Shown: positions 51,665 through 59,797 of the stretch, piece by piece | How the letters are laid out: every line of letters starts with the position of its first letter | Position numbering within the stretch: position 1 is the stretch's first letter | NCBI RefSeq assembly: GCF_012927125.1 | Contig: NZ_JABBFZ010000023.1 | Location: 33,798-97,797 of the forward strand | Length of the DNA: 64,000 bases | Reading direction: 5' to 3' | DNA from: Paraburkholderia antibiotica | Lineage (GTDB): Bacteria; Pseudomonadota; Gammaproteobacteria; Burkholderiales; Burkholderiaceae | Program-made: the position numbers and the translations under genes | Notes under the pieces: model-generated | The model's database searches: none | What the model was told of the DNA's origin: nothing | The model's input: the letters and a program-made list of their open reading frames with translations, nothing else

Positions 51665-52972
51665 ATGAATCGTGATCCCGCCCCGCATCACCCGCTGGTG
51701 CAGCGCCTGATCGATGCGCGTCAAGTCAGCGACGCCCTCTTTGCGATCGTCAAACCCGACTATCTATATGAACGGCCGATCCGCGAACGTCACCGGATCG
51801 TGTTCTACATCGGCCATCTCGAAGCGTTCGATCGCAACCTGCTCGACCAGCGTCTGTTCGACCTGCCCGCGTTCGCACCGGAACTCGACCAGCTATTCGC
51901 ATTCGGTATCGATCCGGTCGGCGGCGGCTTTCCAACCGATCAACCCGCCGACTGGCCATCGCTCGAGATCGTGCGCGAATACGCAACGCACGCCCGCCGG
52001 CAGATCGACGGCGCGCTTGCCGCGCTCGGCAGTCCGACGCAAAACAAAGCGGCCGAGCAATTGCTGAACGTCGCGATCGAGCATCGCCTGATGCATGCGG
52101 AAACCCTCGCCTACATGCTCCATCAATTGCCGCTCGCGCAGAAGACCACCGCGTTGCGCGAACCGGTGATGACCCAGACCGAGCGGCACGACGCGTTGTC
52201 GTCGATGATCAGCGTGCCGGCCGGCCCGTGCATGCTCGGCATGGCGCGCGAAGCCGGACGCTTCGGTTGGGACAACGAGTTTGGCGAAATGCGCATCGAC
52301 GTGCCCGCGTTCGAGATCGATCGCCATATGGTGACGAATGGCGCGTTCGTCGAATTTATCGACGACGGCGGTTACCGCGAGACGAAGTGGTGGTCGCTGA
52401 AGGACTGGGCGTGGAAGGAAGCCGAGCGCATCGCGCACCCGGCTGGCTGGTCGCAACGCGCCGCGCGGAACGGCCACCCCGAATGGACCCTACGCACGAT
52501 GTTCGACGAAGTGCCGCTGCCGCTCGACTGGCCCGTCTACGTGAGCCACGCCGAAGCCAGCGCGTTCGCCCGCTGGGCCGGCAAGGCGCTGCCGACCGAA
52601 GCGCAATGGCAACGCGCGGCACAAGGCGCGCCTCACGCTGCATCGGGTAATTTCGATTTCCGCAGTTGGGACCCGCAGCCCGTCGACGCCCATCCCGACA
52701 ACGTCAGCGCTTTCGGCGTGCAAGGCCAGTTCGGCAACGGCTGGGAATGGACCTCGACGCTATTCGAAGCGCTGCCGGGCTTCGAAGCGTTTCCGTTCTA
52801 TCCCGGCTATTCGGCCAACTTTTTCGACGGCCAGCATTACGTACTCAAGGGCGGCTCAGCGCGCACCGCGCAATGCATGCTGCGACCGGAATTCCGCAAC
52901 TGGTTCCAGCCGCATTATCAGTATGTGTATGCAGGGTTCAGGTGTGTGCGGGCTGCGGCAAACGAAGCCTAG
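51665..52972 (+). CDS. EgtB-like nonheme-iron sulfoxide synthase (ergothioneine or selenoneine type)
   Basis: 435 residues. DinB-like helical domain (1-160) with the iron ligands His51, and His140-x3-His144-x-Glu146 (IEHRLMHAETLAY). The FGE-sulfatase domain (about 190-430) includes GNGWEWTSTLFEALPGF and YAGFRCVRAA. It should oxidise and couple cysteine or selenosugar to hercynine. Because no egtD methyltransferase, senB or selD gene is next to it, ergothioneine (EgtB) and selenoneine (SenA) are both possible. ATG 51665 has AGGAGA at about 10 nt; the leader holds direct repeats. Confidence 0.87.
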   Translation: MNRDPAPHHPLVQRLIDARQVSDALFAIVKPDYLYERPIRERHRIVFYIGHLEAFDRNLLDQRLFDLPAFAPELDQLFAFGIDPVGGGFPTDQPADWPSLEIVREYATHARRQIDGALAALGSPTQNKAAEQLLNVAIEHRLMHAETLAYMLHQLPLAQKTTALREPVMTQTERHDALSSMISVPAGPCMLGMAREAGRFGWDNEFGEMRIDVPAFEIDRHMVTNGAFVEFIDDGGYRETKWWSLKDWAWKEAERIAHPAGWSQRAARNGHPEWTLRTMFDEVPLPLDWPVYVSHAEASAFARWAGKALPTEAQWQRAAQGAPHAASGNFDFRSWDPQPVDAHPDNVSAFGVQGQFGNGWEWTSTLFEALPGFEAFPFYPGYSANFFDGQHYVLKGGSARTAQCMLRPEFRNWFQPHYQYVYAGFRCVRAAANEA

Positions 52973-53111
52973 CCCATCGACTGCGTCTACGCTCAACGCA
53001 TAGGGCGAGGTGTGTCCGGGACGAACTCGAGCCAACCGATCGATACGTTCCGCCAAATTCATAAGCTTGCCTCACGACAACCCGGCGAGGTGAGTGACCG
53101 ACGTTGAACAC

Positions 53112-53366
53112 TCAATGCTTCGGCATCTCGAGTACCGCACCGGCATCGATGTCGAGGATGAACCACTGCGCGTTGGTCCGCACACCTTTCTTTACGATGG
53201 GGATAGTGCGAGTCCAGCACCACGCGATGCACTCCTTGTCGCGCTCGCTGCTACCACTACTCTGAACGGTGGTGACGCGAACCACCGTACCCTTTCCCCC
53301 AAAGAACAGCTTGAAACGCGCCTTGCCCCACCGCGGGGACCTGGCCGTCGAATCCAGATCGGACAT
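53112..53366 (-). CDS. small hypothetical protein downstream of the glycosyltransferases
   Basis: 84 residues. GGAG precedes ATG 53366 by 6 nt. The body is strand-rich (RFKLFFGGKGTVVRVTTVQ, TNAQWFILDIDAGAVLEMPKH) with two Cys. No family recognised. It lies on the same strand and 174 bp after the second glycosyltransferase, so it may share that transcript. It may also be an accidental frame. Confidence 0.5.
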   Translation of the reverse strand: MSDLDSTARSPRWGKARFKLFFGGKGTVVRVTTVQSSGSSERDKECIAWCWTRTIPIVKKGVRTNAQWFILDIDAGAVLEMPKH

Positions 53367-53540
53367 CCGTTACTCCGAGGAATTTTCCAGCGAAACTGCC
53401 GGGAACAGCCGCTCCGCCGGACACGCTCCATACGTTATCGAACGATCCCGCTCTTCATATTGCGGCACCGGTCATCGATGCGGATACGACGCCACGGCAC
53501 GCCAACGTGCTATCTGGCGTCCCGGATCCGCATCGCCCGT

Positions 53541-55439
53541 TCAGGCCGACGCCCCGGTGTTCGGCGCCTCGCGCTGCGGCGAATCCGCATCCGCCTGCTT
53601 TGCCGACTCCCACAGTGACTCGAAGCGCTCGCCCAAAATCTCCGGACGACCCTTGAAAATCAGCTTCTCGATCGCGTGAGGGCCAGCGAACTCCTGCGCA
53701 AGCTGATGCCGCTCTTCGCGGTTGTGAATCAGCCGAAGGGCCGCGGTCTTGTAGTCCTCGAGCGTGCTGGCGATCGTCCACTCCGGGAATCCGAGTCGCC
53801 GGAACATGCCTTCGTCGATATGCTCGTGGACTTCAGGTCCGGTCTTGCACACGCCGACGAGCCCCGCCCAGACGGTATCCACGATCCCGTTGGTATTGCC
53901 GAACGGAAACGGATTCAGGAACATGTCGCAGTCGGCGATCACGTGCATATAACGCTCGTAGTCCTGATGTTTGTGCGTCACCGCCTCGCGCCCCACCATG
54001 CCGCGAATGATGTGACTGATCTGCGGGTAGGTAATGCCGTTGGCCTGTCCAACGAGGAAGTGGAACTCCACCGGCACCTTCGACTTGCGCACCAGTTCGC
54101 CGCACATCCGCAGAAAGCCGGGATTCAGCTTGATGATGGTCGCCGCGACGGCGATCCTGACCGTGTCCGGTGCAACCCGCGGCGGCAGATGGCCGCGTTT
54201 GAGCTTCATCTGCGTCATCGCCGTCGGCGGACGGTACGGCATGCCATCGCGCGGCAGCTTCAGGAGTTTTTCGCTAAAGCATGCGTCGTCGCCGACATAG
54301 TCCTCCTCGACCACCACGTAATCCATCGCATGGCCGTGGCTCGTCGCCGGATGGCCGAGCGCCATCATCTGCAACGGCGCGACCCGCAGGCTGGCAAGAA
54401 TCATCGTGATCGGAAACATCCCGACGCTCGGCATGTACGCGATCTGCGCATGACGGCTTTCGCTCACCTGCCTGACGTGAGCCACGTTCTCCCAGACGTC
54501 GTTACCTTCGAGCGTGATGAATTCGTCAAAGACGGCCTTGCCCACATCGTCGACCCGGTCGTTGTAACCCATACCGATCAGGTGGAACCGCTCGCGCATG
54601 GCCACCATCGTCTGCGAATGCGTCCGATAGATCGAGTGGTTCTGCGAGAACCATTCCAGCACCACCAGCACGACGGGTTTCGTCCCTTCAGCCGGCGCCT
54701 GAGCCGCACGGGTCACGTCGCTCATCCCCAGGCTCTCCAGCTTGCGGCGGATCAGCGTATTGATCGAGCGCTTGATGTCGTGCTTCGCGGGCAGATCCGC
54801 ATAGCTGCAATGCATGTACACGTCATGCATGACACCGCTGGGGAGCTGGTCCCATTCCAGTTCGGCGAGTTTGGGCGGTAGCCACCTGAGCAGCATCTCC
54901 CGCTTCTGGTGAGCCGAAGCCGATGCCATCAGACGTGTGGAGAGGATCGACACCGCGAGGCGTGCCGCCGTCACGCGATCGAATTCCCAGAACACGTCCC
55001 AGTCCAGCTGCACTTCCGAATCGGTCAGATAGAACAGCTGGAACTTGCGCGCTTCGCCGTAACGCATCTGCAGCATATTCTTGGCCGCCGAATCGGTACC
55101 AAGTGCGCGCAGGATGTGGTCCGCGTTGCGGAAAGGACTCGCGGCGAAGAGCGCCGACAGCCAGCGCTGCAACTGCGCGAGTCGCGATATCCCGTGTTCG
55201 GACAGGGTGAACGCCGGATCGGTCGCGAGCGCCGTGATCGCCGAGGCAAGCCGCGTGAGCAGGTGGTCGTCCATGATGTCGCTAGCCTGCTCGGACTGTG
55301 CCCACTCGTCGACGTCCATCAGCGTGCCGTAGTTGGCGTCCACCCGTTCGAGCAATTGCAGGAGACGTCGTCCCGCCTGCTCGTGTTCGCGGTGGTAGCA
55401 GTGATATTCAAACTCGTTGATGGGAAACCGGTCGGTCAT
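53541..55439 (-). CDS. HMW1C/GT41-type N-glycosyltransferase, paralogue 1
   Basis: 632 residues, cytoplasmic. HMW1C-like enzymes transfer hexose from UDP-sugar to Asn in N-X-S/T. Residues about 1-270 are the all-alpha domain; 270-600 is the GT-B fold. Diagnostic blocks are VVLEWFSQNHSIYRTHSQTM, YMPSVGMFPITMILASLRVAPLQMMALGHPATSHG, Lys437 (IIKLNP) near the position of the essential Lys441 of Actinobacillus NGT, and FPFGNTNGIVD at 511-521. ATG 55439 starts MTDRFPINEFEYH; GGAAA precedes it. It lies 99 bp after paralogue 2, which is about three-quarters identical by eye. The C-terminal tail differs (DADSPQREAPNTGASA). Confidence 0.93.
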   Translation of the reverse strand: MTDRFPINEFEYHCYHREHEQAGRRLLQLLERVDANYGTLMDVDEWAQSEQASDIMDDHLLTRLASAITALATDPAFTLSEHGISRLAQLQRWLSALFAASPFRNADHILRALGTDSAAKNMLQMRYGEARKFQLFYLTDSEVQLDWDVFWEFDRVTAARLAVSILSTRLMASASAHQKREMLLRWLPPKLAELEWDQLPSGVMHDVYMHCSYADLPAKHDIKRSINTLIRRKLESLGMSDVTRAAQAPAEGTKPVVLVVLEWFSQNHSIYRTHSQTMVAMRERFHLIGMGYNDRVDDVGKAVFDEFITLEGNDVWENVAHVRQVSESRHAQIAYMPSVGMFPITMILASLRVAPLQMMALGHPATSHGHAMDYVVVEEDYVGDDACFSEKLLKLPRDGMPYRPPTAMTQMKLKRGHLPPRVAPDTVRIAVAATIIKLNPGFLRMCGELVRKSKVPVEFHFLVGQANGITYPQISHIIRGMVGREAVTHKHQDYERYMHVIADCDMFLNPFPFGNTNGIVDTVWAGLVGVCKTGPEVHEHIDEGMFRRLGFPEWTIASTLEDYKTAALRLIHNREERHQLAQEFAGPHAIEKLIFKGRPEILGERFESLWESAKQADADSPQREAPNTGASA

Positions 55440-55538
55440 GATGTTTCCAGAAGACTTGAGGGAATAACGGCGGCGATCCCGTTCGACAGGCGACGACATG
55501 GACTTTGGCCATGCGTCGCGCTCGAGCCACTTTACGCT

Positions 55539-57509
55539 CTACTTACGGCCGCGTTTCCGGGCACGCTTCGCGGCTTTTAGCGGATCCGTGGCCGGCTTGT
55601 CGAGATCGGGTTTGTCGAGTTCCGGCTTGTCGTGATCGGGCTTGTCAAGATCCGGGTTCGCGCCATGCAAACGATCGCGCCACAACCCCTGGATACGTTC
55701 ACCCAGAATCTCCGGCCGCCCCTCGAAGATCAGTTTTTCGACCGCACGCGGGCCGGCAAACTCCGCGGCAAGCTGATGGCGCTCTTCGGTATTGTGGATC
55801 ATCCGCAGCGCAGCTGCCTTGTAAGCATCATGCGTATGCGCAATCGTCCACTCCGGGAACCCCAGACGCCGGAACATCCCCTCGTCGATATGCTCGTGCA
55901 CTTCGGGACCGGTCTTGCACACCCCCATCAACCCGGCCCACACGGTATCTACAATCCCGTTGGTGTTGCCGAACGGGAACGGATTCATGAACATATCGCA
56001 GTCGGTGATCACCTGCATATAGCGTTCGTAATTCTGATGCTTGTGCGTAACGGCCTGTTTGCCCACCAGCCGCCGGATGATGTGGCAAAGCTGCGGATAG
56101 GTGATCCCGTTGGCCTGCCCCACCAGAAAGTGGAATTCCACCGGGACCTTCGCTTCCCGCACGATCTGGCCGCACATCCGCAGGAACCTGGGGTTGAGCT
56201 TGATGATGGTCGCCGCCACCGCGATTCTGACTGTGTCCGGCGTGGTCCGCGGCCCGAGGCGCCCCGGTTCGAGCTTCAGCTCCGTCATGGCCGCGGGCGC
56301 CCGGTACGGCATGCCGTCCGCGGGCAGCTTCAGAAGCGCCTCGCTGAAGCACGCCTCGTCGCCCACGTAGTCCTCTTCCACGACGACGTAGTCCATCGCA
56401 TGACCGTGGGTTGTCGCCGGATGGCCGAGCGCCATCATCTGCAGCGGCGCGACTCGCAGGCAGGCGAGCACCATCGTGATCGGGAACATGCCGACGCTCG
56501 GCATATACATGGCCTGGGCGTTGCGCGTTTCACTCACTTCACGCACGTGCGCGACGTGTTCCCAAAGGTGGCCGCCCTTGAGCTCGATGAACTCGTGAAA
56601 CACCTCCTTACCTACGTCATCGACCCTGTTGCCGTAGCCCATGCCGATCAGGTGGAACTTGTCGCGCATGGCGACCATCGTTTGCGAGTGCGTACGGTAG
56701 ATCGAATGGTTTTTCGAAAACCACTCCAGCACCACCAGCAGCACGGGCTTTTCGCCTTCGGCGGGCGCTTGCGCTTCGCGCGTCACATCGGACAGTCCCA
56801 CGCTTGCGAGCTTGCGCCGGATCAGCACGTTGATCGCACGCTTGATGTCGTGCTTCTCGGGCAGATCCGCGTAGGAGCAGTGCATATAGGCGTCGTGGAT
56901 CACGCCACCCGGCAATTGATCCCACTCCAGTTCCGGCAACTTCGGCGGCAGCCACCTCAGCAGCATTTCCCTTTTCGCGTGCGCCGACGGCGAAGCCATC
57001 AGCCGCGTGGAGAGAATGGAAATGGCAAGGTTGGCCGCCCGCATCCTGTCGAGGTTCCAGAACACGTCCCAGTCGAGCCGCACTTCGGAGTCGGTCAGAT
57101 AGAAGAGCTGGAATTTGCGCGATTCGGCGTTGCGCAGTTGCACGACGTTCTTGGCGTCGGCTACCGCGCCCAGCGACCGGAGGATGTGATCGGCGTTACG
57201 GAACGAGCTCGCGGAAAATAGCGCCGACATCCAGCGATGAAACAGCGCAAGACGCGCGACCCCATAGTCCGAGACCGTGAATTCCGGATCGGTTGCGAGG
57301 CTCGTGATCGCGCTCGTCAGTCGGGTCAGCAGGTGATCGTCCATGATGTCACCGGCTGCTTCGGACTGCGCCCACGCGTCGACGTTTTTCAACACGCCAT
57401 AGTGGGAGTCGATGATCTCCAGAAGCCTGATGAGCGTGCGGGCAGCCGTCTCGCGGTCGCGCCGATAGACGTGATATTCGAATTCGTTAATGGGAAACTT
57501 GTCAGCCAT
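55539..57509 (-). CDS. HMW1C/GT41-type N-glycosyltransferase, paralogue 2
   Basis: 656 residues. The same layout as paralogue 1: all-alpha domain then GT-B, with FPFGNTNGIVD again at 511-521 and VVLEWFSKNHSIYRTHSQTM. It is 24 residues longer because of a tail of DKP repeats (four to five copies of D-K-P in residues 621-640), ending in KAAKRARKRGRK. The tail is not seen in paralogue 1 and may bind the acidic substrate or ribosomes. It starts 30 bp after tpsB, matching the A-B-C gene order of the H. influenzae hmw loci. ATG 57509 used. Confidence 0.93.
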   Translation of the reverse strand: MADKFPINEFEYHVYRRDRETAARTLIRLLEIIDSHYGVLKNVDAWAQSEAAGDIMDDHLLTRLTSAITSLATDPEFTVSDYGVARLALFHRWMSALFSASSFRNADHILRSLGAVADAKNVVQLRNAESRKFQLFYLTDSEVRLDWDVFWNLDRMRAANLAISILSTRLMASPSAHAKREMLLRWLPPKLPELEWDQLPGGVIHDAYMHCSYADLPEKHDIKRAINVLIRRKLASVGLSDVTREAQAPAEGEKPVLLVVLEWFSKNHSIYRTHSQTMVAMRDKFHLIGMGYGNRVDDVGKEVFHEFIELKGGHLWEHVAHVREVSETRNAQAMYMPSVGMFPITMVLACLRVAPLQMMALGHPATTHGHAMDYVVVEEDYVGDEACFSEALLKLPADGMPYRAPAAMTELKLEPGRLGPRTTPDTVRIAVAATIIKLNPRFLRMCGQIVREAKVPVEFHFLVGQANGITYPQLCHIIRRLVGKQAVTHKHQNYERYMQVITDCDMFMNPFPFGNTNGIVDTVWAGLMGVCKTGPEVHEHIDEGMFRRLGFPEWTIAHTHDAYKAAALRMIHNTEERHQLAAEFAGPRAVEKLIFEGRPEILGERIQGLWRDRLHGANPDLDKPDHDKPELDKPDLDKPATDPLKAAKRARKRGRK

Positions 57510-57539
57510 GATGCATCCGGAAGAAGGTGAAGACCGCGA

Positions 57540-59249
57540 CTAGTGATTCCACGTCACTGACAGCCAATACTGTATGGGCTTGCGGCCCGGGTCGACCCAT
57601 GAGTCGTCGGAAAAGCCGAAAGCCTTCGACGCCGATACCGAGACGATCGCGCCATAAGGTGTAAGCCAGTCTACGCTAGCTCCGTAGCCGGCGAGATGCC
57701 GGATGTTTGTGACGCCGGGCACGCCCGGGTAGGCCGCCGCCCAGTCCTGCCACGGGCTGTGGTTGACGCGGGCCAGGCCATAATCGACGAAAATGCCGGG
57801 CTGGATCTGGTGACCAGTGGCCACGGAAAAACGCCGATACAAACCCACGCTCGCGATTACGCCTTCGTCCGCCGACGGCTCGTCGAGCCGGTACGCTCGA
57901 ACTGCGTTCGGACCGCCGACGAGGAGTTGTTCGCTAGGGTCCAGGTTCCGGTCCGAGAGTTGCGCGGTGACACGTCCGCGCAGGAAAAGATCGCCCGAAC
58001 GATCCAGCGCGTACGTGCCCACGCCGGTGCCCGCCAGCTTCAGATAGTTGCCGGCACGATGCGGTCCGACGTCGTTCGGGTCGTCGTTGCGCTGATGACC
58101 CAAGGTCAACGCGCCCTGGGCGCTCCACACGTTGGTGCGCAACTGCTGCGCGCGGTCGCCATTGTTGGCCGTCAGCGAGAGCTGCATCGAGTCGAGAGAA
58201 CTCGTCGTGCCGACACCGAAGTCACGGTAATTTAACGATGTATTCGTATGCAGCACAGACAGCCCGCCCCACACGTTGCTGTCCAGGCCTCGCGTGAACG
58301 GATACAGCAGCCCGGCGGAAACCGTGTTGGCAAAGCCGGCGATAGCGGTCCCGCCAGCCAGTACGGAATATTGCTGCCGGCTGAAGCCGCCGGTCAGGCG
58401 CATTCCGTCCGAGAAGACGGGAATGCCTGCGCTCAGCGCGCCGGTCCACATCCGCTTGTCCGTCCCGGTGATCGAGAATGCGTAGTCTTCGCCCAGGCCA
58501 AAGTAGTTGTTACCCGCGACGCTCACCCCGGCACGCATACGGCCGGTGGCATCGATGCCGTTGTTGTCGAGGGTCACGCTAGCCGAGAGCGGTTTGCCCT
58601 TCTGCGTCACCGCAAAGTCGACCTTCACGGTGCCCTGGGCGTCGCCGGGCGCGAACTTCGGAGCGCCATCGAGCGCGACGCCGGGCAGATCCTGCAGCAG
58701 CTGCGTGGTCCGCTCGAAGCGCGAACTCTGGAACAGACAGACCTCATCCAGACTGGACTTGCCGCACAACGCGTGCGTGACCAGACGATAGAGCCGCTCG
58801 TCCGCCACCCGGGATTTGTTGTGAATAACGATCTGGCCGATACGACCCGGAAAGGCCGTAAACACGGGCTGCCCCGTGCGCTCGAGCACCTGCCAGTCCT
58901 GCTGCGTCATCAGCACCTGCCCCAGCGGAAATCCTCCCCGGCGCAGCGCTGCGGTCAGCTTCGCCGACCACTGATCGACTTCCTGCAGTGTAGTGGGCGG
59001 TGCGTCCCGATGCAGGATGTCGCTCAGAGCGGCCTGCACGGTCGACTCCTGGGTACTGCCGGCCGGAAATACGCGCACCGTGGGGGCGCTGGCCGCGACG
59101 ACGACAGGCGTGGTCGCCGGCGCGTCGGCCTGCACGGCGAGCGCGTTCGTCGTCCACAGAAGTCCTGCTGCTACCAGCGATCCTCCCGCCTGAATCGACC
59201 ACCGCTGACCACGCGGCAAACGGAGATCGCATTTTCTGATTGAAAACAT
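57540..59249 (-). CDS. TpsB-type outer-membrane transporter (ShlB/FhaC/HMW1B family)
   Basis: 569 residues. N-terminal signal (about 1-38, cut near LAVQA), then POTRA domains (about 60-210, including GRIGQIVIHNKSRVADERLY), then a 16-strand beta-barrel ending in YWLSVTWNH. The family block VRAYRLDEPSADEG (about 475) is the ShlB motif near the barrel plug. It should move the TpsA adhesin across the outer membrane. It follows tpsA after 548 bp and precedes the two glycosyltransferases. Confidence 0.93.
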   Translation of the reverse strand: MFSIRKCDLRLPRGQRWSIQAGGSLVAAGLLWTTNALAVQADAPATTPVVVAASAPTVRVFPAGSTQESTVQAALSDILHRDAPPTTLQEVDQWSAKLTAALRRGGFPLGQVLMTQQDWQVLERTGQPVFTAFPGRIGQIVIHNKSRVADERLYRLVTHALCGKSSLDEVCLFQSSRFERTTQLLQDLPGVALDGAPKFAPGDAQGTVKVDFAVTQKGKPLSASVTLDNNGIDATGRMRAGVSVAGNNYFGLGEDYAFSITGTDKRMWTGALSAGIPVFSDGMRLTGGFSRQQYSVLAGGTAIAGFANTVSAGLLYPFTRGLDSNVWGGLSVLHTNTSLNYRDFGVGTTSSLDSMQLSLTANNGDRAQQLRTNVWSAQGALTLGHQRNDDPNDVGPHRAGNYLKLAGTGVGTYALDRSGDLFLRGRVTAQLSDRNLDPSEQLLVGGPNAVRAYRLDEPSADEGVIASVGLYRRFSVATGHQIQPGIFVDYGLARVNHSPWQDWAAAYPGVPGVTNIRHLAGYGASVDWLTPYGAIVSVSASKAFGFSDDSWVDPGRKPIQYWLSVTWNH

Positions 59250-59797
59250 GAATGACCTACCCCGAAATCCGCTGGCACATACCGGCAGCCCCCGGAAAAC
59301 AGAAAACCGCGCTCAGGTGCGAACCTCATTCGCCACTGATCCAAACGCGGTCGTTAAATTTGCATAACGTCCGGACTCCGGAATAGAGACCTGCGGGACC
59401 GCCTTCTGCGCTCAACGCAACTGCGTCCCCGACCGGCATCCATGCCGTCACTCGATGCAACACAGGAACCTTGCTCAGGCCCGTCGTGCTGCTCGCAAAC
59501 CGCGCCTGGCATCCGGTTTGCTTCTGCTTACTCCCAGTCCGCTGCATCCGATACGTTGCTGACGCAACGATGAGGACACAATCACGCAATGCTGCGCTTT
59601 TCAGAAAATCGAAGCGGAAATTGACGACTATCAATGCCGATTTCGAGTCCGATTTACCTGCCATCCGGGGCTCGTGCACATCACGACCCATAGATCCCGG
59701 ACACTCGTACCACGAACACCGTCGCAGACCGTCAAACCTCCGACGGTCTGCGACACTTTACTCAAGCGGGCGACTCAGAGATCCCCGCAAACATCTG
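59250..59797. other. 548-bp spacer between tpsA and tpsB
   Basis: No protein gene. It contains the hairpin at 59721-59754 right after the adhesin stop; the rest may carry a tpsB promoter. Several short plus-strand frames look non-coding. Confidence 0.5.
59721..59754 (-). terminator. perfect 13-bp hairpin after the adhesin gene
   Basis: GTCGCAGACCGTC and GACGGTCTGCGAC pair perfectly around an 8-nt loop. It lies 44 bp after the adhesin stop. No T run follows on the minus strand, so it may only partly stop transcription and set lower tpsB/glycosyltransferase expression. Confidence 0.6.
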
